From Bacteroidia bacterium (GTDB taxonomy: Bacteria > Bacteroidota > Bacteroidia > B-17B0 > Aurantibacillaceae): a stretch of DNA of 64,000 bases. Under the pieces are notes generated by a model. The model was not told where the DNA came from, ran no database searches, and saw only the letters and a list, made by a program, of their open reading frames with translations. Below are positions 28,503 to 37,760 of the stretch, piece by piece (the first letter of the stretch is position 1; the number at the start of each line of letters is the position of its first letter). Location of the stretch: the NCBI GenBank assembly GCA_022841465.1, contig JALHRL010000002.1, positions 62,001 to 126,000 on the forward strand. The letters run 5' to 3'. The translations under genes and the position numbers were made by a program.

Positions 28503-29813
28503 ATGGGCATTTTTGATGTTATTTTAACTCCCTTTTATTTATTAATTGTATTCTATTTTGCCTATAAATATAAGGCAAAACGAGAACAAGAAGATATAAC
28601 TTACAAATATTTTATAAGTGGTTTAGCTGTAAAAATTGTTGGGGCAATTGCACTTGGTTTAGTATACCATTTCTACTATGGAGGAGGCGACACAATAAAT
28701 TACTACAATACTGCCTGCGCATTTATTAATTTATTGTTTGAAAGACCTCCTGATTTCTGGCATGTTTATTTTGGCTCGCCCAGTAAATCTGAATATTACT
28801 TAATGAACAGTAATGGCGAATTTTGTTATTGGATTATAGATCCATACGCTTTTTATGTTTCAAAAATATTTTTTCCTTTTGTATTAGTTGGAGCTAAAAC
28901 ATACATGACTTCAGCCATTTTAATAGCTTCTATTTGTTACTACCCTGTTTGGAAAATGTATCAAATTTTTACACAAGAATTTCCTCATCTGCATAAACAA
29001 TTAGCCATTTCTATTTTGTTTATCCCTTCTGTAGTTTTTTGGGGCAGCGGAATTATGAAAGACAGTATAACTTTTTCTGCTACCTGCCTATATGTTTATG
29101 GGTTTTATTGGTTTGTTGTTAAAAAAAATTACAAAATTAAGTATGCAGCCGCTATCTTTATTTCATCTTATCTATTAATTGCTATTAAGCCTTATATACT
29201 TTTTGCTTTATTGCCAGGTTCAATTGTGTGGTTTGTTGCCTTAAAAGTAACGAATATAAAAAATGGCTTTGTTAGAATTATGATTGCACCTACCATTATT
29301 ACCTTTGGAGCCTTTATTACCTATTATATCATGAATAGCCTAGGTGAATCATTGGGTAAATATTCCATAGAAAAAGTTTTTGAAACCGCGCAAGGTGCTC
29401 AACAAGATTTAAAAAGAGCAGCTTATCAAGGAAATTCATTTGATATTGGAAATTATGAAGCTAGCCCTTTGGGGTTATTGTCAGTTTCACACAAGGCAAT
29501 TTTCGCGGCAATTTTTAGACCAACTGTTTTAGACGTAAGAAACATTGTAATGTTTATTTCAGCGCTTGAAAACACTTTTATGTTGCTTTTTTGTATTTAC
29601 CTTTTAATTAAATTGAAGGTTTATAAGTTTTTTCTTCTTATAAGGTCGCATCCTTTAGTAACATTTTCTTTTATCTTTTCCATCTTCTTTGCTTTATCAG
29701 TTGGGGTTTCCATTTCTAATTTCGGCACTTTGGTTCGGTTAAAAATTCCTTGTATACCGTTTTTTGTAGCCAGCCTAGTAATTATTAATGATAAATTGAA
29801 GAAGGTGGTTTAA
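28503..29813 (+). CDS. Polytopic membrane protein in glycan locus, function unknown
   Basis: About 436 residues with some ten hydrophobic segments. I start at the ATG at 28503; a TTG 24 bases upstream is possible. Motifs that stand out are YGGGDTINYYNTA (about residue 58-70), a loop WIIDPYAFYVSKIFFP, and SVVFWGSGIMKDSITFSATC (about 178-197). Similar proteins with a GGGDT loop and a WGSG-KD motif occur in polysaccharide loci of Bacteroidota. This would fit a Wzy-like polymerase or GT-C glycosyltransferase, but I cannot place it in a named family. It is the only plus-strand gene of the locus; its stop abuts the asnB stop with no gap. Confidence 0.7.
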   Translation: MGIFDVILTPFYLLIVFYFAYKYKAKREQEDITYKYFISGLAVKIVGAIALGLVYHFYYGGGDTINYYNTACAFINLLFERPPDFWHVYFGSPSKSEYYLMNSNGEFCYWIIDPYAFYVSKIFFPFVLVGAKTYMTSAILIASICYYPVWKMYQIFTQEFPHLHKQLAISILFIPSVVFWGSGIMKDSITFSATCLYVYGFYWFVVKKNYKIKYAAAIFISSYLLIAIKPYILFALLPGSIVWFVALKVTNIKNGFVRIMIAPTIITFGAFITYYIMNSLGESLGKYSIEKVFETAQGAQQDLKRAAYQGNSFDIGNYEASPLGLLSVSHKAIFAAIFRPTVLDVRNIVMFISALENTFMLLFCIYLLIKLKVYKFFLLIRSHPLVTFSFIFSIFFALSVGVSISNFGTLVRLKIPCIPFFVASLVIINDKLKKVV

Positions 29814-31724
29814 TTATTTACTTTCCATCCACGTATAATACCACATTTGAAACATTAGCAAATACCATATTTTTACTGCGTACTCTCTTTTGCCTAAATA
29901 AAACTGTTTTACCAAAATATTAATTTCACTTGCGTTAAATATTTTTTGACTATTAATTCTTTTCTCATCTAAAAAATACATTACCTTTTCCTTTAAGCTG
30001 TCTGCTAACCAGTTTTCAATTGGAATTGCAAAACCTTTTTTAGGTCTATCCATTAATTCTTTTGGAATATACCGATGTGTAATTTCCTTAAGTATGTGTT
30101 TTTTAATGCCGTTATTGTATTTAAAGTTATCGGGGAGTTGAGCCGCCCACTCGATTAACCGATAATCTAAAAAAGGTTCTCTTGCCTCGAGGGAAGCGAA
30201 CATAGATGCTCTATCAACCTTTTGCAGTATATCATCCGGCAAATACGTTTGATAATCGATCGCCATCATGTATCTTAAGGGAGTATAAAATTCCTCTTTT
30301 AAATTTTCACTTAAGTATAGTGTTTCCGGGAAAATAAATTTCTTAACAAATAAATTATTTAATTCATCATCACTAAACTGCTTGCTTAAACTTAACATCA
30401 TGTTTTTAGATGAAGGGTCTTTTAATAAACTTTTTAATTTTTCATATCTGTTATGAAAATTATACTTTTTATTTAGCAAAGGTATTTTATCGGAAGAAAT
30501 TTTTGACATTATACTTGATGTGGCAATTCTTAATTGTTTTGGAATACGATTTAAAAATCTCCCATGCTTCATTAAATAATCATACCTGTTATATCCTGCA
30601 AAAACCTCGTCGCCACCATCAGCACTTAAAGCAACGGTAACATATTGTTTCGCTAATTTGCTCACAAGCGCCGTTGGAATCGCACTACTATCGGCAAAAG
30701 GTTCATCATATATATAAGGTAAATCATCAATTAATTCTATTGCCTCCTTTTGAGTACAAGTAAATTCAACATGTTCGGTTCCTAAATAATTGGAAATCAT
30801 TTTTGCGTCGTTCGCTTCATTTAATCCAATATCAGGCACGCCTATGGTAAATGTTTTTAATCTTTCATTTCGTTCTTTTTGTAAAATTGCCGTTAAACAA
30901 GCGCTATCATACCCTCCACTTAAAAAAACACCAACAGGAACATCTGCAATCATTCTATAATTAAAAGCCGAATACATTAGCTTTTCTGTTTTATTTTTAG
31001 CCTCCTCAAATGAAATATCAATTGGGCTTTTATTGTAACAATCATAAACACTCCAATACTGTATAATTTCAAAAGAATTATTAATTAAATTTAACTCTAG
31101 CAAATGGCCAGCTTTTAATTTGAAACAATTATTAAAAATGCAATGTTCAGATGGTACATTTCCAAATTGTATAAAAGCTGCAAGAGCATTGTAGTTTATC
31201 TCCTTTACAAACTGAGGATGTTTATGAAAAGCTTTTAGCTCTGATGTAAATAAAAACAAGTTATCTTTCCAATAATAATAAAAAGGCTTTACCCCGGTTC
31301 TATCTCTTACACAAAACAATTTATTTTTGGCCCTGTCATAAACTACAAAGGCAAACATTCCAATAAATTTTTCAATGCATTTAATCCCCCAGTGCTTAAA
31401 CGCGTGTAGAACAACCTCGGTATCAGAGTTGCCAATAAATTGATGTCCATTAACTTCGAGTTCCGCTCTTATCTCCTTGTAATTATATACTTCACCATTC
31501 AATACAATGATAAAATTATCGAAAAGCATAGGTTGTTTTCCGTTGGCCGATAAATCAATGATGGATAATCTGCGCTGACCCAATCCAACAATATAATTCT
31601 CTTCTGTAAACAACTCGTAACCACTTCCATCAGGGCCTCTGTGAATTAGCGTATCAGTCATATCCATTAATTGTTTAATAGTTGACTGTTTACTAAAATC
31701 TATAAATCCACTAATTCCGCACAT
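29814..31724 (-). CDS. asnB: Asparagine synthase (glutamine-hydrolysing)-like amidotransferase
   Basis: 636 residues. The N-terminal class II glutaminase domain begins MCGISGFIDF, with Cys2 the nucleophile once Met is removed; RRLSIIDLSANGKQP and LNGEVYNYKEIR are typical. The synthetase domain has the PP-loop VFLSGGYDSACLTAI (about residues 258-272) and DGGDEVFAGYNRYD near 355. Both active sites appear complete. Within glycan loci such enzymes often amidate sugar acids or other carboxylates instead of making free asparagine; that is likely here but not provable. ATG start. Upstream is the transglutaminase-like gene at 42 bases, probably cotranscribed. Confidence 0.9.
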   Translation of the reverse strand: MCGISGFIDFSKQSTIKQLMDMTDTLIHRGPDGSGYELFTEENYIVGLGQRRLSIIDLSANGKQPMLFDNFIIVLNGEVYNYKEIRAELEVNGHQFIGNSDTEVVLHAFKHWGIKCIEKFIGMFAFVVYDRAKNKLFCVRDRTGVKPFYYYWKDNLFLFTSELKAFHKHPQFVKEINYNALAAFIQFGNVPSEHCIFNNCFKLKAGHLLELNLINNSFEIIQYWSVYDCYNKSPIDISFEEAKNKTEKLMYSAFNYRMIADVPVGVFLSGGYDSACLTAILQKERNERLKTFTIGVPDIGLNEANDAKMISNYLGTEHVEFTCTQKEAIELIDDLPYIYDEPFADSSAIPTALVSKLAKQYVTVALSADGGDEVFAGYNRYDYLMKHGRFLNRIPKQLRIATSSIMSKISSDKIPLLNKKYNFHNRYEKLKSLLKDPSSKNMMLSLSKQFSDDELNNLFVKKFIFPETLYLSENLKEEFYTPLRYMMAIDYQTYLPDDILQKVDRASMFASLEAREPFLDYRLIEWAAQLPDNFKYNNGIKKHILKEITHRYIPKELMDRPKKGFAIPIENWLADSLKEKVMYFLDEKRINSQKIFNASEINILVKQFYLGKREYAVKIWYLLMFQMWYYTWMESK

Positions 31725-31766
31725 TTTTATATTCTGGGAAATTCAAGTGAGTACTTAATACTTACT

Positions 31767-32573
31767 TTATGAGTATTTTTTACTGGCGTACACAAACAAA
31801 ATAAAAAACAAAATTGGCAATACATATGTTAATCCCTTTGTTACATTATGAAATAATTTCATTTTTTGCGCAGGCATTTCGCTTACCTCACCATACTCCA
31901 CTTTTTCAAGCACTTTATAAAATAGCTGCTCGGGCATAACACTTTCGTAAACTTTAAACAAGGTGTCTTTATTCTGTAAATAATAATCCATACTTTCATG
32001 ACTCTTTGCAATTCTCTCCCAATTTGGTTCTTTGGTTACATCAAATAAATGCCAGCCACCATTGTAATATACTTCACATAAATAATGGCCGGGTCCTTGC
32101 TCGTAACCTAATCCTACAGTTCTAAATTTAATTCCCTTTTCTTTTAAAATACTCATAAAAACTATTGTTTGCTGACTGCAAAGACCTTCATTATGTTTTA
32201 ACAAGTGCTTAGTGTCTACTATAGCTGAAAAATGTGACCAGCCTATTTTACCAAGTAAAACCGCAATCCAATTTTCATTTAAACTATATCTAGATAAACC
32301 GTAATGAAAACGTTCTTTAATAACTTCACTAACGGTGTTTATATAGGCAATTGTGTCAAAATCAAGATTTGCATTTTTATTACTATACAAACTATCGATA
32401 TAACTAACAATTTGATCTGTGGTTTTTAAATAAGATAACTCGGAATTATACTGTTCTTGCGCAGTAGGCGAGTTGACAATTGCTTTATTATTAAATGGTA
32501 TTAATAAAACAACAGAAAAAATAAACAAAATCAAATATATAATTCTACTATATTTACTTAACCAATTAAACAT
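31767..32573 (-). CDS. Membrane-anchored transglutaminase-like protein
   Basis: 268 residues with an N-terminal membrane segment (about 10-27, IIYLILFIFSVVLLIPF) and a C-terminal one (about 247-264, GLTYVLPILFFILFVYA). Between them is a papain-like transglutaminase core: Cys in HNEGLCSQQTIVFMSIL (about 135), His in GPGHYLCEVYYNGGWHLFDV and Asp in FDVTKE (about 170-182), the Cys-His-Asp order of the superfamily. The catalytic part would sit outside the cytoplasm. It could cross-link or cleave amides, or bind a modified glycan or peptide. It sits between asnB and a glycosyltransferase in the same direction, which suggests it belongs to the glycan pathway. Confidence 0.78.
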   Translation of the reverse strand: MFNWLSKYSRIIYLILFIFSVVLLIPFNNKAIVNSPTAQEQYNSELSYLKTTDQIVSYIDSLYSNKNANLDFDTIAYINTVSEVIKERFHYGLSRYSLNENWIAVLLGKIGWSHFSAIVDTKHLLKHNEGLCSQQTIVFMSILKEKGIKFRTVGLGYEQGPGHYLCEVYYNGGWHLFDVTKEPNWERIAKSHESMDYYLQNKDTLFKVYESVMPEQLFYKVLEKVEYGEVSEMPAQKMKLFHNVTKGLTYVLPILFFILFVYASKKYS

Positions 32574-32630
32574 GCCATAAACTGTTGTGTCACAACAAAA
32601 ATATTATTCCGGTAAAGATATTATTTTTTA

Positions 32631-33734
32631 TCACTTACAGTCAAGTAAGTTATAATATTGATGTATAATATTCTCAATTGAAAACTTTTTATAAACATCG
32701 TCATGAAGGCTATTACCTAAATATTTAAATTGGCTTTTATTAGCACAAAATGCTGAAATTATGGTTTTTAATTCATTTGAATAATTGTACTTTGGAACAA
32801 CGAAGCCATTTTTATTGTGTAAAATATATTCATTAAAGTCGCCCACATCATCACAAACAATTACCGGTTTTTTGCAAAGTCCTGCCTCTTTGGTAACGCT
32901 ACAACTTGTTTCAGATTCAGATATATGAATTACTAAATCTGAGGCGCTTATGTAGTCTAAAATGTTTTGTTTTCGTCCGAGTAAAAAAATGTTGTTTTTT
33001 TGATTGTAATGTTCTATTAAATCTTCTATTTTGCTTCGGTTCGGGCCATCTCCTAAAACTAACAACTTCAAGTTTTCGTTTTCTTTACTCCATATTACAA
33101 ATTCTTTTATCAACTCCTCTATGCGCTTTCCTTCTATTAATCTTCCTACTGTGATTAGCAATATTGAGTTTTTAAATCTTTCTCTCAGTTCATTTTCTAC
33201 CAAATTATTTATGGGTGGATAATCGTTAAAATTATAAGCATAAGGTATTTTATAAATTTTGCTCCTTTGAACCCCTTCTATATTTACCATTTGATTAATT
33301 GTTTTATCACTAGGAACAATTAATTCTTTACCCAAATAATTTATAATTGAATCCATTATTTTAGCATTTCTGTTTGTTCCCAGTGCAACAATATCTGTAT
33401 GATGTCTGCACAAAATAAATCTGGCTTTGCAAAACAATTGAGCAATTACTGAAACTAAATTACAAGGATGATTGTGAGAAATTATAACATCAATTTTATT
33501 TTGTTTTATAAAGCGTAATAAAAAACGAAGTTGTTTGTAAAGATTTATGATAGTGTTTTTAGTATTACTTTCAAATCCATAAGATTGTAATCCGTACTTT
33601 TCCACATCATTATGCATCTCTCCTTTTTCTGATTGAGTTAGCAATAATACATGGTGCTTTTTATTAAGCTCTATTGCCACACTGGAAATGTATACAGCAA
33701 ATTGACTGGTTGGATTATATACTAAAATCTTCAT
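32631..33734 (-). CDS. GT4-type glycosyltransferase
   Basis: About 367 residues, GT-B fold. I start at the ATG at 33734 (MKILVYNPTS); the TTG directly before it is less likely. The acceptor half contains VIISHNHPCNLVSVIAQLF and FILCRHHTDIVALG. The donor half opens ILLITVGRLIEGKRIEELI (about 193-211), and has LLGRKQNILDYISASDLVIH and ETSCSVTKEAGLCKKPVIVC, where the usual E-x7-E pattern is present as KEAGLCKKP. Its substrate is unknown. It follows the next glycosyltransferase by 11 bases. Confidence 0.86.
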   Translation of the reverse strand: MKILVYNPTSQFAVYISSVAIELNKKHHVLLLTQSEKGEMHNDVEKYGLQSYGFESNTKNTIINLYKQLRFLLRFIKQNKIDVIISHNHPCNLVSVIAQLFCKARFILCRHHTDIVALGTNRNAKIMDSIINYLGKELIVPSDKTINQMVNIEGVQRSKIYKIPYAYNFNDYPPINNLVENELRERFKNSILLITVGRLIEGKRIEELIKEFVIWSKENENLKLLVLGDGPNRSKIEDLIEHYNQKNNIFLLGRKQNILDYISASDLVIHISESETSCSVTKEAGLCKKPVIVCDDVGDFNEYILHNKNGFVVPKYNYSNELKTIISAFCANKSQFKYLGNSLHDDVYKKFSIENIIHQYYNLLDCK

Positions 33735-33745
33735 CAATTTATTGC

Positions 33746-34822
33746 CTAACGCGCTTCGTTTACGATTTCTAAAAATGCACTTTTAAATGCATTAACGGCA
33801 TTTGTTTCCGAATAGTAAGATGATGCTTTTTTACACTTAATTGAATAATCTTCAAGTTTGTTTTTGTTTTCATGAAAATGCTCAATTATTTTACCGGCAA
33901 TACTTTCCTTTGATAAGGGCACTATATAACTTGGATCAACAAGTTCAACCACTTCTTTACTTCCCGTGTCAACAGAAACAATTGGCATTATACCGGCTGC
34001 CATGGCTTCTGTAACCGATATACCCCAAGATTCGCCCCTTGCTGTATGTAAATATAAACTTGCATTTACTAAATACGCATCAATCTCATTTGTATATCCA
34101 ACTTTAGTAATTGCAGCTTTACTTATTGGGGCATACATCATTACTGTTTCGTTAAAATGTTTATCATCCCAATCTCCTATGATAAATAATTTTAATTCTT
34201 CATTACTGTCAAAAGCAATTTCAAAACTTTGAAGCATTAAATCTACGCCTTTATAATAGGCTCTCCAATCAGCTCCAACATTGCCAATAAAAACAATATT
34301 ATTATTATTAAAGCTAGGCGTAATCTTTAAAAGTTTATCAAGGCGTTGATCGTTAATGCCATTAAATATTTTCTTAACTATTGCATTTTTACCCGAGTAT
34401 TTTTTTGCCAATTCAAACTCCATGCAACCTGGTGATATAATTCCGTCATATGATTTAATTAATCTCACTAAGGCATTCTTTGTTCTACTGTTATAAAAAT
34501 CTTTATCAATAAAATATAAAGTTTCGTTATCTAATAAAGCAATGGTAATTTGCTTTTTTCCAATTAAATTCATCCATTTTAATAAGCCTGATAAAAAGTG
34601 GGGCCCTTCTGTTATAATTACATCTATTTTTCTTCTTTTTGGTAAAAACAGCGCGTTAATTAACCAACTAAAATAACGTTTAATTACACTACTTTTCTTA
34701 TCATGCCAACGTAAAATCCTATCTACTAAAATAAATTTTGCGTTTACACTTTCGCCAAAACTTTTATGAAGTGGATGCGGAGAGGGTCTGCCGTGAATAA
34801 ATATTATTTCCTTTTTGCTCAA
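33746..34822 (-). CDS. GT4-type glycosyltransferase
   Basis: 358 residues. IFIHGRPSPHPLHKSFGESV forms the N-terminal loop; VFIGNVGADWRAYYKGVDLM (about 171-190) starts the donor domain; ARGESWGISVTEAMAAGIMP (about 261-280) carries the E-x7-E-type motif, followed by SVDTGSKEVVELVDPS. The start is TTG at 34822, with no ATG alternative before the conserved N-terminus. Four bases separate it from the preceding FkbM gene, so it is part of the same operon. Confidence 0.86.
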   Translation of the reverse strand: MSKKEIIFIHGRPSPHPLHKSFGESVNAKFILVDRILRWHDKKSSVIKRYFSWLINALFLPKRRKIDVIITEGPHFLSGLLKWMNLIGKKQITIALLDNETLYFIDKDFYNSRTKNALVRLIKSYDGIISPGCMEFELAKKYSGKNAIVKKIFNGINDQRLDKLLKITPSFNNNNIVFIGNVGADWRAYYKGVDLMLQSFEIAFDSNEELKLFIIGDWDDKHFNETVMMYAPISKAAITKVGYTNEIDAYLVNASLYLHTARGESWGISVTEAMAAGIMPIVSVDTGSKEVVELVDPSYIVPLSKESIAGKIIEHFHENKNKLEDYSIKCKKASSYYSETNAVNAFKSAFLEIVNEAR

Positions 34823-34826
34823 TATT

Positions 34827-35678
34827 TTAAATAAATTGGTCTGCTATTTTCTTATTTTCATTATGTATTGCTAAAAAATTAAACTCTTCAACAAAATCTC
34901 CTGTCATAACCATAGATAATTTAAAATTACTATTTATAGTATAAAATAAATATCCCAAATTATGTAAGTGCAAAGTTACCTTATCATTTTCAGGTGAAAA
35001 ATATTTTTTGTGAGAGCCCCATACTTCTATAAAAATATGTGGTTTTGATTCCAATAAAACATTTATTGCTCCCTCTAACACCTCTAACTCCGCCCCTTCT
35101 ACATCAAGCTTTATAAAATTAATTTTTATATTTTTTCTATTAGCGTAGTCATCTAAAGTAGTTGATTTAACTGTAATACTTTTAGAATAAACATTATCTT
35201 GGGAAGGATATAGAGTATTTGTGCCAAAATTTAAGTCTGATAAATGGAGGGTTTTATCATCCATTGTGTTGCTTACAATTAATTGTTCTAAAACACAATG
35301 ATTGCTTACGCCGTTTGCCTGAATATTTTTTTTCAATAACTGAAACTCTCTGACAGAAGGTTCAAATGAATAAACTTTACTTTTATTGTTCCTTAAAAAT
35401 AACAAGGTATAGTATCCGATATTAGCGCCAATGTCAGCAATAACAAAATTTTCGGGAATAAACTTAGCTAAAAAACTCATCTCCTTCTCATCGTAAGACC
35501 CAATATAAATTGCTTTTCCAATATAATCATTTCTAAACTCAAGTAAGCCATATAAAGTTTTAGTTGAATAAGAAGATTTTGGGAACAAGGAAAAATAAAA
35601 TGAAATCCATTTCGACCTTATAGATTTCATTTTCATCTCCTTCGGCTTTTTTATCCAATCAATTATTCTATTTATCAT
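34827..35678 (-). CDS. FkbM family methyltransferase (first of three)
   Basis: SAM-dependent O-methyltransferase fold, 283 residues. The SAM loop VIADIGANIGYYTLLFLRN lies at about 80-98 and VYSFEPSVREFQLLKKN at about 105-120. NFIKLDVEGAELEVLEGAI (about 185-203) is the FkbM signature. These enzymes methylate hydroxyl groups, commonly of sugars in surface glycans or glycolipids. Start ATG at 35678 overlaps the stop of the upstream glycosyltransferase by 11 bases. Substrate unknown. Confidence 0.88.
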   Translation of the reverse strand: MINRIIDWIKKPKEMKMKSIRSKWISFYFSLFPKSSYSTKTLYGLLEFRNDYIGKAIYIGSYDEKEMSFLAKFIPENFVIADIGANIGYYTLLFLRNNKSKVYSFEPSVREFQLLKKNIQANGVSNHCVLEQLIVSNTMDDKTLHLSDLNFGTNTLYPSQDNVYSKSITVKSTTLDDYANRKNIKINFIKLDVEGAELEVLEGAINVLLESKPHIFIEVWGSHKKYFSPENDKVTLHLHNLGYLFYTINSNFKLSMVMTGDFVEEFNFLAIHNENKKIADQFI

Positions 35679-36870
35679 TTATGAAACTATTATTGTTCTT
35701 TAAAACTTCATTTAACAAAACAACTATTTGTTTTTGATACTGCTTCATCGAAAAATCATCTAAATTACATTCTGTGTTTTGCTGGTAATAATTTGGATTT
35801 AACGCAGCTGAAATAACCTTCTCCATTTCAGTTAAAATAAAGGGATTAAATGTTTGAACTCTTTTGCATTTTAAAGCAATATCTAGCGCGCCTGTATTTT
35901 CTGAAGCAATTACAAACAAGCCATTTGAAAGGGCTTCCAATATTACTAAACCAAATGACTCTTGAACCGAAGGCAAAATTAAAACATCGTGTTCTTTGTA
36001 TACATTTTTTAAACTTTCAGCAGATAAGGTGCCTAAAAACTCCACGAACTCTATTTTACTGTCAAATAAGTCACTTAACTCTTCCTTTAAATCTCCAACA
36101 ATGGTAAGCTTAAAATTTTTATTTGTATTGTGAAGTTTTTTTAAAACTTCTAATAATCTAGGAATTCCTTTTAATATGTCAACTCTGCCAACAAACAAAA
36201 ACCTAATTTTTTTGTCTGTTTCCCATTTTTGTATAAAACCAACTCCTTCCTTATATGCGTACAAATTTACCTTTGCAAGTTTACCTTCATTAATATGGTT
36301 TTTTATAAAAGTTGATGCTGCAAAATTTGATAGCAAAACAATTCTATCAGCCAACTCATACTCTTTATACATTTGCTTAACTAACTTTGGATGTATTTCA
36401 TAATACCTGTATTTGTTAGGGGCAAACTTTTTATATTCCTCCTCCAAAATTGATTTCCATTCATTAACATGAATCATCGGATTTTCCAAAATTACAGGCA
36501 ATTTATTGTTCTTAAATTTTAAAATCGTTTTCAAGCTAACCTGACTCCATGCCCAAAGCAATGTGCTTGACTTAGAGTAATTTCTGGAAACCCAAAAATC
36601 AAAAATTAAATTAGAAAGATAAATGTGATAATTCGTATTCTTTAAAACTCTAATTCTTGTACAAATTGCCCATACTAGTTGTACGACTTTTGTAAAGAAT
36701 AAATTTTTACTTTCATTAATTAAAACACCGTTTTCATTATATCTTTTTATAATGAAAATAGGATAATTATAAAAAACCTCGAAACTTTTTCCTGCTTTTT
36801 CCAAGGCCTCAACAAGTTTTTGTTGATGGTTACCGGGACCGAGTATAAGCGTTATTGACTCTTTATTCAC
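35668..36870 (-). CDS. GT4-type glycosyltransferase
   Basis: 400 residues. The donor domain begins IRFLFVGRVDILKGIPRLLE (about 228-247), and includes LILPSVQESFGLVILEALSN (about 323-342), the classical GT4 E-x7-E motif, followed by GLFVIASENTGALDIA. The acceptor half has a LADRIVLLSNFAASTFIKNH block. Start is GTG at 36870. It overlaps the following FkbM gene by 11 bases and lies eight bases after the previous FkbM gene. Confidence 0.87.
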   Translation of the reverse strand: MNKESITLILGPGNHQQKLVEALEKAGKSFEVFYNYPIFIIKRYNENGVLINESKNLFFTKVVQLVWAICTRIRVLKNTNYHIYLSNLIFDFWVSRNYSKSSTLLWAWSQVSLKTILKFKNNKLPVILENPMIHVNEWKSILEEEYKKFAPNKYRYYEIHPKLVKQMYKEYELADRIVLLSNFAASTFIKNHINEGKLAKVNLYAYKEGVGFIQKWETDKKIRFLFVGRVDILKGIPRLLEVLKKLHNTNKNFKLTIVGDLKEELSDLFDSKIEFVEFLGTLSAESLKNVYKEHDVLILPSVQESFGLVILEALSNGLFVIASENTGALDIALKCKRVQTFNPFILTEMEKVISAALNPNYYQQNTECNLDDFSMKQYQKQIVVLLNEVLKNNNSFINDK

Positions 36871-36878
36871 AGGAATTT

Positions 36879-37760
36879 TTAATCTTTAGCTTTGATTCTT
36901 TTTTTTACTAATTCAATATCTTTAGTGGCTATAAAATTATTGTAAGGATAATGTAGTCTTCTTTTCTCCTCATGAATTTCTCCACCCGAATAACTAAACC
37001 ATTTATAACCCCAGTGAACCAACAAATCATAAATTTCATGAACATAATATCCTGCAGCAAATGTATTCTCCTCAGTAAATTCAACTAACAGAACTGTATT
37101 GGGTGATTTTTTAATAATGCTTTCTCCACCCTTTAACACAAATAATTCCCAACCCTCTACATCCAGTTTAATTAAATTAATTTCCTTTATCCCGTTTTCT
37201 TCAACAAATAAATCTAAAGTAGTAACTTCAACATTTTCTGTTGATTTGTAATACTCATCACTAATTTTTGCGAAAGAATTCCAGGCATCATGTCCGTTGT
37301 CAGAAATATTTAAGTTAAGAATTCCCTTTTTATCAGAAAGTCCTTTGTTAATTGTTGTAATGTTTTTTATCCCGTTCAACTCAACATTCTCGGTTAAACG
37401 TTTATAAATTCCTTTAGTAGGTTCAAATGCGTAAATTTTTCCTTTATTTCCAACTGGTTCAGAAGCATATAAACTAAATAAACCCATGTTGGAGCCGATA
37501 TCAAAAAAAACATCGTCCTTTGTTAAATACTTACATATAAATTCAATTTCAGTTTGCTCAAATCCCTGATAAATGCACTTTGACAAAATGGAATCTTTAT
37601 AAAGTCGGATTTTTACCATTTCAGATAAATTATGATCCATAGTATTTGTATTCTTAAATATTTTAAGCCAATTACTCCAGTCCTTTTCCTTCTTTCTTTT
37701 TTTAAAATATAAATCAAGATTACGGCCTGTATCAAATAAAAAAGTCCAAAATTTTTGCAT
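36879..37760 (-). CDS. FkbM family methyltransferase (second of three)
   Basis: 293 residues. SAM-binding VFFDIGSNMGLFSLYASEP (about 84-102), IYAFEPTKGIYKRLTEN (about 110-126) and NLIKLDVEGWELFVLKGGES (about 194-213) identify the family. The N-terminal 60 residues are Lys/Trp-rich, and the C-terminal half differs from that of the other two copies. Its ATG overlaps the stop of the GT2 gene by one base (TAATG). Probably methylates a sugar hydroxyl in the glycan made here. Confidence 0.88.
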   Translation of the reverse strand: MQKFWTFLFDTGRNLDLYFKKRKKEKDWSNWLKIFKNTNTMDHNLSEMVKIRLYKDSILSKCIYQGFEQTEIEFICKYLTKDDVFFDIGSNMGLFSLYASEPVGNKGKIYAFEPTKGIYKRLTENVELNGIKNITTINKGLSDKKGILNLNISDNGHDAWNSFAKISDEYYKSTENVEVTTLDLFVEENGIKEINLIKLDVEGWELFVLKGGESIIKKSPNTVLLVEFTEENTFAAGYYVHEIYDLLVHWGYKWFSYSGGEIHEEKRRLHYPYNNFIATKDIELVKKRIKAKD

